Shown here: piece after piece, positions 8,515-16,301 of the stretch
How positions within the stretch are numbered: position 1 is the stretch's first letter
How the letters are laid out: each line of letters begins with the position of its first letter
DNA from: Pseudomonas sp.
GTDB taxonomy: Bacteria; Pseudomonadota; Gammaproteobacteria; Pseudomonadales; Pseudomonadaceae
NCBI GenBank assembly: GCA_030656145.1
Contig: JAUSOF010000081.1
Coordinates: forward strand, 1 to 64,000
Direction of reading: 5' to 3'
Length of the DNA: 64,000 nt
The notes under the pieces: generated by a model
Databases searched by the model: none
Told to the model about the DNA's origin: nothing
The model's input: only the letters and a program-made list of their open reading frames with translations
Program-made: the position numbers and the translations under genes

Positions 8515-11500
8515 ATGTCGTTGTCCAGCGGGCTGATCGCTGCGGTCGCCTTGATCTATATGGCCATCCTCTTCGCCATCGCTTTTTATGGCGACCGCCG
8601 CAGCACGCCCTTGCCGCCGCGTATGCGCGCGTGGGTCTACAGCCTGTCGCTGGCGGTCTACTGCACCAGCTGGACCTTCTTCGGCGCCGTCGGCCAAGCC
8701 GCCGAGCAGCTCTGGTCCTTCCTGCCGATCTACCTGGGACCCATCATCATCATGCTGTTCGCCCCCTGGGTGCTGCATAAGATGGTGATGATCAGCAAAG
8801 AAGAGAACATCACCTCGATCGCCGACTTCATCGCCGCGCGTTATGGCAAATCCCAGGCGCTGGCGATAGTGGTGGCGCTGATCTGCCTGGTCGGCGTGCT
8901 GCCCTACATCGCCCTGCAACTCAAGGGCATCGTGCTCGGGGTCAACCTGCTCGTCGGCGCAGGCGCCAACTCCGCCGGCACCCGTGCCCAGGACACCGCG
9001 CTGATCGTATCGCTGGTGCTGGCGCTGTTCACCATCCTGTTCGGCACGCGCAACCTGGACGTCACCGAGCACCACCGCGGCATGGTGCTGGCGATCGCCT
9101 TCGAGTCGCTGGTCAAGCTGCTGGCCTTCCTCGCCGTTGGCGCGTTCGTCACCTACGGCCTCTACAACGGTTTCGGCGATCTGTTCGAGCAAGCCCGCAA
9201 CACCCCCGCACTCGACGAGTTCTGGGCCGAAGCCGTGAACTGGCCGGCAATGATGACGCTGACGGGCATGTCGATGATCGCCATCATCTGCCTGCCACGG
9301 CAGTTCCACGTCACCGTGGTGGAGAACATCGAGCCGCGGGACCTGCTCCTGGCGCGCTGGGTGTTCCCGGCATACCTGGTGCTCGCCGCCTTGTTCGTCG
9401 TGCCCATCGCCCTGGCCGGACAGATGCTGCTGCCGGCCGGGGTGAGCCCGGACTCCTTCGTCATCAGCCTGCCGCTCGCCGAGGCCCACCCGGCCCTGGC
9501 CGTATTGGCCTTTATCGGCGGCGCCTCGGCCGCCACCGGCATGGTCATCGTTGCCTCGGTGGCACTGTCGACCATGATCTCCAACGACATGCTGCTGCCC
9601 TGGCTGCTGCGCCGGCAAAACACCGAGCGACCCTTCGAGGCCTTCCGCCACTGGATGCTCACCGCACGGCGGGTGAGCATCGTGCTGATCCTGCTGCTGG
9701 CCTACGTGTGCTACCGCCTGCTCGGCGAGGGCGCTAGCCTGGCCACCATTGGCCAGATTTCGTTTGCCGCCATCAGCCAACTGGCCCCGGCCATGTTCGG
9801 CGCCCTGGTATGGAAGCAGGCCAACCGCCGCGGGGTGTTCGCCGGGATGATCTTCGGCGCGCTGATCTGGTTCTATACCCTGATCATGCCGCTGGTGGCC
9901 CGCAGCCTGGGCTGGTCGCTGGACAGCTTGCCTGGCCTGCAAAGCCTGCTCTATGCCCCTATCGGCTTCCAGGTCGACGCCCTGACCCGTGGCGTGGTGC
10001 TGTCGCTGACCGGCAACTTCCTGCTGTTCGCCTGGGTGTCCTGGTTCTCCCGCACGCGGGTTTCCGAGCACTGGCAAGCCGGCCGCTTCATCAGCCACGA
10101 TTTCGGCGCCAAGCCAAGCAATCGCAGCCTGCTGGCGGTCCAGGTCAACGACTTGCTGATACTCGCCAGCCGCTTCGTTGGTGAGGAGCGTGCGCGGCAG
10201 AGCTTCATGCGCTGCGCCTACCGTCAGGGTCAGAGCTTCAACCCAAACCTGCCGGCCAATAGCGAGTGGATCGCCCACACCGAACGCCTGCTGGCCGGCG
10301 TGCTCGGCGCATCGTCGACCCGCGCAGTGGTCAAAGCGGCCATCGAAGGCCGCGAGATGCAGGTCGAAGATGTGGTGCGCATCGTCGACGAAGCCAGCGA
10401 GGTGCTGCAGTTCAACCGCGCCCTGCTGCAAGGGGCGATCGAGAACATCACCCAGGGCATCAGCGTGGTCGATCAATCGCTGCGCCTGGTGGCCTGGAAC
10501 CATAGGTACATGGACATCTTCGACTACCCGGACGGCCTGATCTACGTCGGCCGACCGATTGCCGAGATCATCCGCTTCAACGCCGAACGCGGCATGCTCG
10601 GCGCCGGTGATGTCGAGGACAATATCGCCAAACGCCTGCACTGGATGCGCCAGGGCACCGCGCACACTTACGAGCGCACCTTCCCCAATGGCCGGGTGAT
10701 CGAACTGATCGGCAACCCGATGCCCGGCGGCGGCTTTGTCATGAGCTTCACCGACATCACCGAGTTCCGCGAGGCCGAGCGCGCGCTCAAGGACGCCAAC
10801 GAAGGGCTGGAACAACGGGTCATCGAACGCACCCATGAACTGTCGCAACTGAATCAGGCACTGACCGAGGCCAAGGGCGTGGCCGAGGCGGCCAACCAGT
10901 CGAAAACCCGTTTCCTCGCCGCCGTCAGCCACGACCTGATGCAGCCGCTGAACGCCGCGCGACTGTTCTCCGCGGCACTCTCCCACCAAGAGGACGCGCT
11001 GCCGCGCGAGGCCAAGGAACTGGTGCGTCACCTGGACAGCTCGTTGCGCTCGGCAGAAGACCTGATCAGCGACCTGCTGGACATCTCGCGCCTGGAGAAT
11101 GGCCGCATCACCCCGGATCGTAACGCCTTCGTCCTCAACAGCCTGTTCGATACCCTGGGCGCCGAATTCAAGGTTCTGGCCGCAGAGTGCGGCATCGACT
11201 TCCGCCTGCGTGGCAGTCGCCTGCGCGTGGACAGCGATAGCAAACTACTGCGCCGCGTGCTGCAGAATTTCCTGACCAACGCCTTCCGCTACGCCAAAGG
11301 CCGGGTACTGCTGGGCGTGCGCCGATCAGGCGGGCACTTACGCCTGGAAGTCTGGGATCGCGGCCCCGGCATCCCGGAAGACAAGCGCAAGGTCATTTTC
11401 GAGGAATTCAAGCGCCTGGACAGCCACCAGACTCGCGCCGAAAAAGGCCTCGGTCTCGGCCTGGCGATTGCAGACGGCCTGTGCCGGGTACTCGAGCACC

Positions 11501-11991
11501 CGCTGGAGGTGCGCTCCTGGCCGGGCAAGGGCAGCGTATTCAGCGTCACCGTGCCACTGTCCCGCACCCCGGTGGCCAAACCCAAGCCAGCCAACGCCGA
11601 ACTCAACGGCCAGTTACTAACGGGCAGCCAGGTGCTGTGCATCGACAACGAAGACAGCATCCTCACCGGCATGCACAGCCTGCTGTCACGCTGGGGCTGC
11701 CAGGTATGGACCGCGCGCAACCGCCTGGAATGCGAGCGCCTGCTCAGCGAGGACGTCCGCCCGCACCTCGCCCTGGTGGACTACCACCTGGACGAAGGCG
11801 AAACCGGCACCGAGCTAATGGCCTGGCTACGCACCCGCCTGGGCGAGCCGGTGCCTGGCGTGGTGATCAGCGCCGACGGCCGCCCGGAACTGATCGCCGA
11901 AGTCCACGCCGCAGGCCTCGACTACCTGGCCAAGCCGATCAAGCCGGCCGCCTTGCGTGCCCTGCTCAGCCGCCACCTGACGCTGCGCTAG
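8515..11991 (+). CDS. Hybrid sensor histidine kinase with sodium:solute symporter domain (CbrA-like)
   Basis: 1158 residues. The N-terminal ~490 residues form a 12-13 helix sodium:solute symporter-like membrane domain. A PAS domain follows (about 640-755, ISVVDQSLRLVAWNHRYMDI), then a coiled coil, a HisKA domain with phospho-accepting His806 in VSHDLMQPLN, an HATPase with the G box GLGLGLA, and a C-terminal receiver with Asp1089 in LVDYHLD. The symporter-kinase arrangement is that of CbrA-type sensors, which couple nutrient uptake or sensing to phosphorylation; this one adds a receiver and so needs a phosphotransfer partner that is not encoded nearby. A ggag ribosome binding site precedes the ATG. 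Ligand unknown. Confidence 0.93.
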   Translation: MSLSSGLIAAVALIYMAILFAIAFYGDRRSTPLPPRMRAWVYSLSLAVYCTSWTFFGAVGQAAEQLWSFLPIYLGPIIIMLFAPWVLHKMVMISKEENITSIADFIAARYGKSQALAIVVALICLVGVLPYIALQLKGIVLGVNLLVGAGANSAGTRAQDTALIVSLVLALFTILFGTRNLDVTEHHRGMVLAIAFESLVKLLAFLAVGAFVTYGLYNGFGDLFEQARNTPALDEFWAEAVNWPAMMTLTGMSMIAIICLPRQFHVTVVENIEPRDLLLARWVFPAYLVLAALFVVPIALAGQMLLPAGVSPDSFVISLPLAEAHPALAVLAFIGGASAATGMVIVASVALSTMISNDMLLPWLLRRQNTERPFEAFRHWMLTARRVSIVLILLLAYVCYRLLGEGASLATIGQISFAAISQLAPAMFGALVWKQANRRGVFAGMIFGALIWFYTLIMPLVARSLGWSLDSLPGLQSLLYAPIGFQVDALTRGVVLSLTGNFLLFAWVSWFSRTRVSEHWQAGRFISHDFGAKPSNRSLLAVQVNDLLILASRFVGEERARQSFMRCAYRQGQSFNPNLPANSEWIAHTERLLAGVLGASSTRAVVKAAIEGREMQVEDVVRIVDEASEVLQFNRALLQGAIENITQGISVVDQSLRLVAWNHRYMDIFDYPDGLIYVGRPIAEIIRFNAERGMLGAGDVEDNIAKRLHWMRQGTAHTYERTFPNGRVIELIGNPMPGGGFVMSFTDITEFREAERALKDANEGLEQRVIERTHELSQLNQALTEAKGVAEAANQSKTRFLAAVSHDLMQPLNAARLFSAALSHQEDALPREAKELVRHLDSSLRSAEDLISDLLDISRLENGRITPDRNAFVLNSLFDTLGAEFKVLAAECGIDFRLRGSRLRVDSDSKLLRRVLQNFLTNAFRYAKGRVLLGVRRSGGHLRLEVWDRGPGIPEDKRKVIFEEFKRLDSHQTRAEKGLGLGLAIADGLCRVLEHPLEVRSWPGKGSVFSVTVPLSRTPVAKPKPANAELNGQLLTGSQVLCIDNEDSILTGMHSLLSRWGCQVWTARNRLECERLLSEDVRPHLALVDYHLDEGETGTELMAWLRTRLGEPVPGVVISADGRPELIAEVHAAGLDYLAKPIKPAALRALLSRHLTLR

Positions 11992-12011
11992 GCTGGCCGC
12001 AGGCCAAGCTC

Positions 12012-12046
12012 CTCCCACAAGACGCAATGCGCTTGCCATGTGGGAG
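12012..12046. repeat. CTCCCACA/TGTGGGAG inverted repeat (REP-like)
   Basis: CTCCCACA at 12012-12019 pairs with TGTGGGAG at 12039-12046, 20 bases after the kinase stop codon, followed by GCGGC. TGTGGGAGCGGC is a common core of Pseudomonas intergenic REP sequences. It may also act as a transcription-ending hairpin, although no T-tract follows. Confidence 0.5.
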
Positions 12047-12174
12047 CGGCTGGGCGGCACTCCGCTTCAACTGCGACTGCCGGCTGCTGCAACACTCACC
12101 CACTGACCTGCCGCAATACATCGCCTCGGCGACTGGCTAGACTGCCAACATCACGCCCCGCTCAAGGACGCCGC

Positions 12175-13431
12175 ATGCCCGAGGCTCTCGACACCCTAGT
12201 GAATTTCGCCAGCGCACTGGCGGTTGGCCTGCTGATCGGTGCCGAGCGCGGCTGGCAAGAACGCAACACCGCGGACGGACGCCTGGCTGCAGGCATCCGC
12301 ACGTTTGGCCTCAGTGGTTTACTCGGTGGCTTCGCCATGCTGCTCGGCGAACACTTCGGCGTGGTCGCCTGGGCGGTCATCTTTGTCGGTTTCGCCGCCC
12401 TGGTACTCGCCTCCTACTTCGGCGATCTGCTGCAGCTGGGCGACCGCGGCCTGACCAGCGAAGTGGCGATGCTGATCACCTTCATCCTCGGCAGCCTGGC
12501 AGTAGCCGGCCACTCGCCACTGGCCGCGGCGGGTGCCGTGGCGGTCGCTCTGCTGCTTAGCCTCAAACGCACCCTGCACACGATCCTGCAGCGCCTCAGC
12601 GAAGCCGAGTTGTCGGGGGCATTGAAACTGCTGTTCATCTCCCTGGTGCTGCTACCCGCGCTGCCCAACCAGGGCTATGGGCCCTGGCAGGCATTCAACC
12701 CCTACGTGACCTGGTGGATGGTGGTGCTGATCGCCGCCATCGGCTTCGCCGCCTATGTGGCGATTCGCCTGGTCGGCACCCGCCATGGAATTTTACTCAC
12801 GGCGTTACTGGGCAGCATTGTCTCCTCCACGGCGATGACCATCACCCTCGCCCGCCTGAACCGGGGCCGTAACCTGCAGGCGCTGCTGGCCTGCGGGCTG
12901 CTGGCCACCTCGGCGCTGATGTTTCCACGCGTACTGCTGGAGGTCGCAGTGGTCAATCCCAGTCTATTGCCGCAACTGCTGTGGCCACTGGGGGCGACCA
13001 TGCTGGTCTATGCAGCGGGCGCGCTGGGGTACTTCCGTATCGCCAGTAAACAGGTCGATGAAGAGAGTGAGCCACCGCTAAAAAACCCCTTTGAACTGGG
13101 TCCTGCCCTGCGTTTCGCTGCACTGCTGGTGCTGATTCTGTTTCTTGTAGAAGCGTCACGGCGCTGGCTTGGTGATATGGGCGTGTACCTGGTAGCGCTG
13201 TTTTCCGGACTGGCCGATGTGGATGCCATCACCCTGTCCCTGGCGCGCAATGCCCTGACCGGCCTGGATGCCCAAGTGGCGGTACAGGGTATTTTTATTG
13301 CTGCCCTGAGTAACAGCCTGGTCAAGGGCGTGCTGATCGCGCTGATCGCTGGCCGCCAGCTCGCCCTGCGCACCCTGCCAGTGATGGCCGCTGGCCTGCT
13401 GGCGGGTACGGCAGTATTGCTGCTGGTTTGA
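12175..13431 (+). CDS. MgtC/SapB and DUF4010 membrane protein
   Basis: 418 residues, with hydrophobic segments throughout. The N-terminal ~140 residues match the MgtC/SapB family (ALAVGLLIGAERGWQER, then RTFGLSGLLGG). The C-terminal two thirds match DUF4010, including SSTAMTITLARLNR and the end region LSLARNALTG. MgtC proteins modulate magnesium homeostasis or F-ATPase activity, but the function of the two-domain form is unknown. The start MPEALDT is chosen because aagga precedes it by 6 bases and homologues begin there; the longer frame upstream overlaps the REP-like hairpin. Confidence 0.87.
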   Translation: MPEALDTLVNFASALAVGLLIGAERGWQERNTADGRLAAGIRTFGLSGLLGGFAMLLGEHFGVVAWAVIFVGFAALVLASYFGDLLQLGDRGLTSEVAMLITFILGSLAVAGHSPLAAAGAVAVALLLSLKRTLHTILQRLSEAELSGALKLLFISLVLLPALPNQGYGPWQAFNPYVTWWMVVLIAAIGFAAYVAIRLVGTRHGILLTALLGSIVSSTAMTITLARLNRGRNLQALLACGLLATSALMFPRVLLEVAVVNPSLLPQLLWPLGATMLVYAAGALGYFRIASKQVDEESEPPLKNPFELGPALRFAALLVLILFLVEASRRWLGDMGVYLVALFSGLADVDAITLSLARNALTGLDAQVAVQGIFIAALSNSLVKGVLIALIAGRQLALRTLPVMAAGLLAGTAVLLLV

Positions 13432-13483
13432 CAGCGAGCGGGTTTACCGAAGTGCCCAGGCAGCGCGTGGCGGTGCTGCCGCC

Positions 13484-14971
13484 CTACTCAGCGGCCTCAT
13501 CCAGCACCGCCACTCCGGCTGCTTGTTCGAGCAACTCGGGTGGCAGGCTCTTGCTCGCGCGTGCGCCGAGCAGTTTGAGGTTTTCGACCCGACTGATGAT
13601 ATTGCCGCGCCCGTCACACAGCTTGTTGCGCGCTGCGGCGTAGGCCTTGTCCAGCTGCTGCAGACGCGTGCCGACTTCGTCCAGATCCTGGATAAAGGCC
13701 ACGAACTTGTCGTACAGCGCCCCGGCACGCTCGGCTATTTCACGGGCGTTCTGGCCCTGACGCTCCTGGCGCCAGAGGCTATCGATCACCCGCAACGTGG
13801 CCAACAGGGTGGTCGGACTGACGATTACGATGTTCTGCTCGAAAGCCTCCTGAAACAGGCCGGCATCAGCCTGCAACGCCGCGGCGAAGGCGGCCTCGAT
13901 CGGCACGAACAAGAGCACGAAGTCCAGACTGTGCAGCCCTTCCAGGCGCTGGTAATCCTTCAGCGACAGCCCCTTCAAATGACCACGCAGTGACAGCACG
14001 TGCTGCTTTAGCGCCTGCTGGCGGGCGGGTTCGTCTGCACCGGCTATATATTGCTGGTAGGCCGTCAGGCTGACTTTGGCATCTACCACCACCTGCCTGT
14101 CGCCGGGCAGCTGGATCAATACATCGGGCTGGAAGCGCTGACCGTCGGCGCTCTTCAGACTGACCTGGGTCTGATATTCACGCCCCTTCTCCAGCCCGGC
14201 ATGTTCCAGCACCCGCTCCAGCACCAGTTCGCCCCAGTTGCCCTGGGTCTTCTGCCCTTGCAGGGCACGGGTCAGGTTGGTCGCCTCGTCGCCCAGACGC
14301 TGATTAAGCTGCTGCAAGCGCTCCAACTCCTTGCCCAGGGAAAAACGCTCGCGGGCTTCCTGCTGATAGCTTTCCTCGACGCGCTTTTCGAAAGACTGGA
14401 TGCGTTCCTTGAGCGGGTCGAGCAACTGACCAAGACGCTCCTGGCTGGTTTCGGCAAAACGCTGCTCGCGCTCGTCGAAAATCTTCCCGGCCAACTCGGC
14501 GAACTGCGCCCGCAACTCATCGCGCGAGCCTTGCAAGTCGTCCAAGCGTTGCTGGTGGCTGCCCTGCTGCTGCCGCAGTTCGGCACTCAGGGCCGCACAC
14601 TCGGCGCCCAGACGACGCAACTCGGCCTCCTGCTGCTCGCGCTGCTGCTGCCAGGCAATAGCGGCCTCGCGGGCGATCTGTCGCTCATGCTGCAGCAGCT
14701 CGGTCTCACGCCGCTTGGCCGCCAACTCGGCTTGCTGGTCGGCCTTGATCTCGCTGATCTCGGCGAGCTCCTGGCGACACTCATCAAGCTGCGCACTCAA
14801 GCCGGCCTGGGCCAACTGGGCACCGGCCAGACGTTCCTGCAGCAGACTGGCGTCGAGTTGCGCACTCGCTACACGCCGCTGCAGCGACCAAGCCAGCGCC
14901 AACAACGGCACGCCGGCAACGGCCAAGCCAAGCAGCAGCGCAGGCAGCTGGGAAGGTAAATCGATTGGCAT
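13484..14971 (-). CDS. rmuC: DNA recombination protein RmuC
   Basis: 495 residues. A membrane anchor at the N-terminus (LPALLLGLAVAGVPLLALAW) is followed by a long coiled coil to about residue 210 and the RmuC nuclease-like domain (GNWGELVLERVLEHAGLEKG, then VVDAKVSLTAYQQY). In E. coli, loss of RmuC raises inversion at short inverted repeats, and the fold belongs to the PD-(D/E)XK superfamily; DAKVSL is the matching active-site region. Convergent with the MgtC gene; no operon partner is apparent. Confidence 0.95.
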   Translation of the reverse strand: MPIDLPSQLPALLLGLAVAGVPLLALAWSLQRRVASAQLDASLLQERLAGAQLAQAGLSAQLDECRQELAEISEIKADQQAELAAKRRETELLQHERQIAREAAIAWQQQREQQEAELRRLGAECAALSAELRQQQGSHQQRLDDLQGSRDELRAQFAELAGKIFDEREQRFAETSQERLGQLLDPLKERIQSFEKRVEESYQQEARERFSLGKELERLQQLNQRLGDEATNLTRALQGQKTQGNWGELVLERVLEHAGLEKGREYQTQVSLKSADGQRFQPDVLIQLPGDRQVVVDAKVSLTAYQQYIAGADEPARQQALKQHVLSLRGHLKGLSLKDYQRLEGLHSLDFVLLFVPIEAAFAAALQADAGLFQEAFEQNIVIVSPTTLLATLRVIDSLWRQERQGQNAREIAERAGALYDKFVAFIQDLDEVGTRLQQLDKAYAAARNKLCDGRGNIISRVENLKLLGARASKSLPPELLEQAAGVAVLDEAAE

Positions 14972-15040
14972 AAGCGGCTCCGCGCAAGATTGCCGGGCAG
15001 TATACCCAGCCCGACTGCAGGCCGAACGTTCAGGCAGGAA

Positions 15041-15448
15041 TCAGAGGCCGCTCAGCAGCTGTTTGGCCTCAAGCGAACCCTGGGCTGCCGCAAGCTCCAG
15101 CCAGTGCCGTGCCTGGAGCGGTTCATTACTGCGCGGCTGGCCATACAGCCGGCCCAGCTCCAACTGGGCACGGCGATCACCGGATCGCGCAGCCTGGCGC
15201 AGCAATTCGAGGCCAATACGCCGGTCACGGCTATTACCGCAGTCGCGGCAAAGCAATTGCCCCAGCCGGCTCTGGGCCAGCACCACACCCTGACGCGCAG
15301 GCTGCTTGAGCAACTGACCGGCGAAGCGTTTGACGCTGGGGGCATGACCGAAACGCGGGCTGTCGAGCAGCCAGAGCGCGACACGCATCGGCAAACGAGG
15401 GCTCACAGGGGATGTTGCAGCGGGTAAGCGAGGCATTACGCGTGACAT
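15041..15448 (-). CDS. Sel1-repeat protein
   Basis: About 135 residues with two or three Sel1-like repeats, seen in ARQGVVLAQSRLGQLLCRD, RIGLELLRQAARSGDRRAQL and ARHWLELAAAQGSLEAKQLL. Sel1 repeats form alpha-alpha solenoids that mediate protein contacts. The start is uncertain: ATGs at 15448, 15436 and 15388 are all possible and none has a strong ribosome binding site. The last (MRVALWLLDSP) begins exactly where the protein-like sequence becomes convincing. Function unknown. Confidence 0.75.
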   Translation of the reverse strand: MSRVMPRLPAATSPVSPRLPMRVALWLLDSPRFGHAPSVKRFAGQLLKQPARQGVVLAQSRLGQLLCRDCGNSRDRRIGLELLRQAARSGDRRAQLELGRLYGQPRSNEPLQARHWLELAAAQGSLEAKQLLSGL

Positions 15449-15550
15449 GAGTGGCAGCTGTAGCGGGAAAGGCGCGCACTCTACTCCTTTTCTCGCCGAG
15501 GTAAAGCCTAAAAACTCCGTTCGACGGCAGACCAGCACGGCCCTCTCGGA

Positions 15551-15586
15551 CAATCCACAGAAGCTGTGGATAACTCAGTGGATAAC
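15551..15586. other. Cluster of DnaA-box-like 9-mers
   Basis: A perfect box TGTGGATAA (complement of TTATCCACA) lies at 15565-15573. AGTGGATAA at 15578-15586 has one mismatch and CAATCCACA at 15551-15559 has two. The group lies upstream of the Sel1 gene in an intergenic region. Three near-matches in 36 bp is unusual, but no replication-origin gene set is nearby. Confidence 0.4.
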
Positions 15587-16301
15587 ATGGGAGCAAGGCG
15601 CCTGATCGCCTATGGCACGGGGCCTGAGGTCAAACTGATGATTTTTTCACCAGCGCAAAAAAATCATATTTTTCATTGACTTAAAAAATACTCACGAAGA
15701 ATCAGGGATTTACGGCAATCACAAATTCAGCCTTGACAAGGCGAATCGAAATTGTGAACAAGTTTTTACGGCCACCGTTAAAAATGCCCCGTTCAGGGGC
15801 GTTTACCTGCCAAGACGGGCGTACCAGGCGGTCTTGCCGTATAACTAATGCCCGTTTCTGGAGCGGCAATAGAACAGCCTCAATTGACCGGGCAAACACG
15901 ACCTGCCTGGGGAGCTGTAGCCACCCCGGATAGCAACTTTCCAGGTATTTACAGACATAACGCAGCTAAAGATCGGCTATTACCGACCACAAGGTCAGCC
16001 CGTCATACTTGTTTGCCCTGTCGGCCCTTGGCCAAACCAGCGTGCTGCGGCCAATAGCCAACGCCATGGGCCGCTGCACAAACGATCGCGAGCGCAGCAG
16101 GTTTTCACTGCATGCAGCTGTTGATTGGCAGCTCCAGGCTCCTGGGTTAACGTCCAAACAGCAGCCTGAGCGTGTGAAACTATCGAACACCGTAGCGAGG
16201 CCGTCTCCAGACATTCGCGGCAAGGCATCTGGAAGCGGTCGCAGTCGGCGAGTGAGCTCTTTCACGCGCTCTCAGCCATCACCACAATGGAAATTGCACT
16301 C
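15587..16301. other. Gene-free region with an AT-rich segment
   Basis: I see no convincing gene. About 15635-15790 is distinctly AT-rich compared with the surroundings (runs such as aaaaaaatcatatttttc), then composition returns to normal. It contains the small hairpin gccccgttcaggggc at 15786-15800. Short open frames here have no recognisable similarity. The promoter of the ydbH operon should lie near the right edge. Confidence 0.5.

Noticed and set aside
8461..11031. An 856-residue open frame antisense to the hybrid kinase
   Set aside because: It is the mirror of a GC-rich coding frame. It is rich in Gln, His, Gly and Asp, has no domain or ribosome binding site, and lies opposite a well-supported gene.
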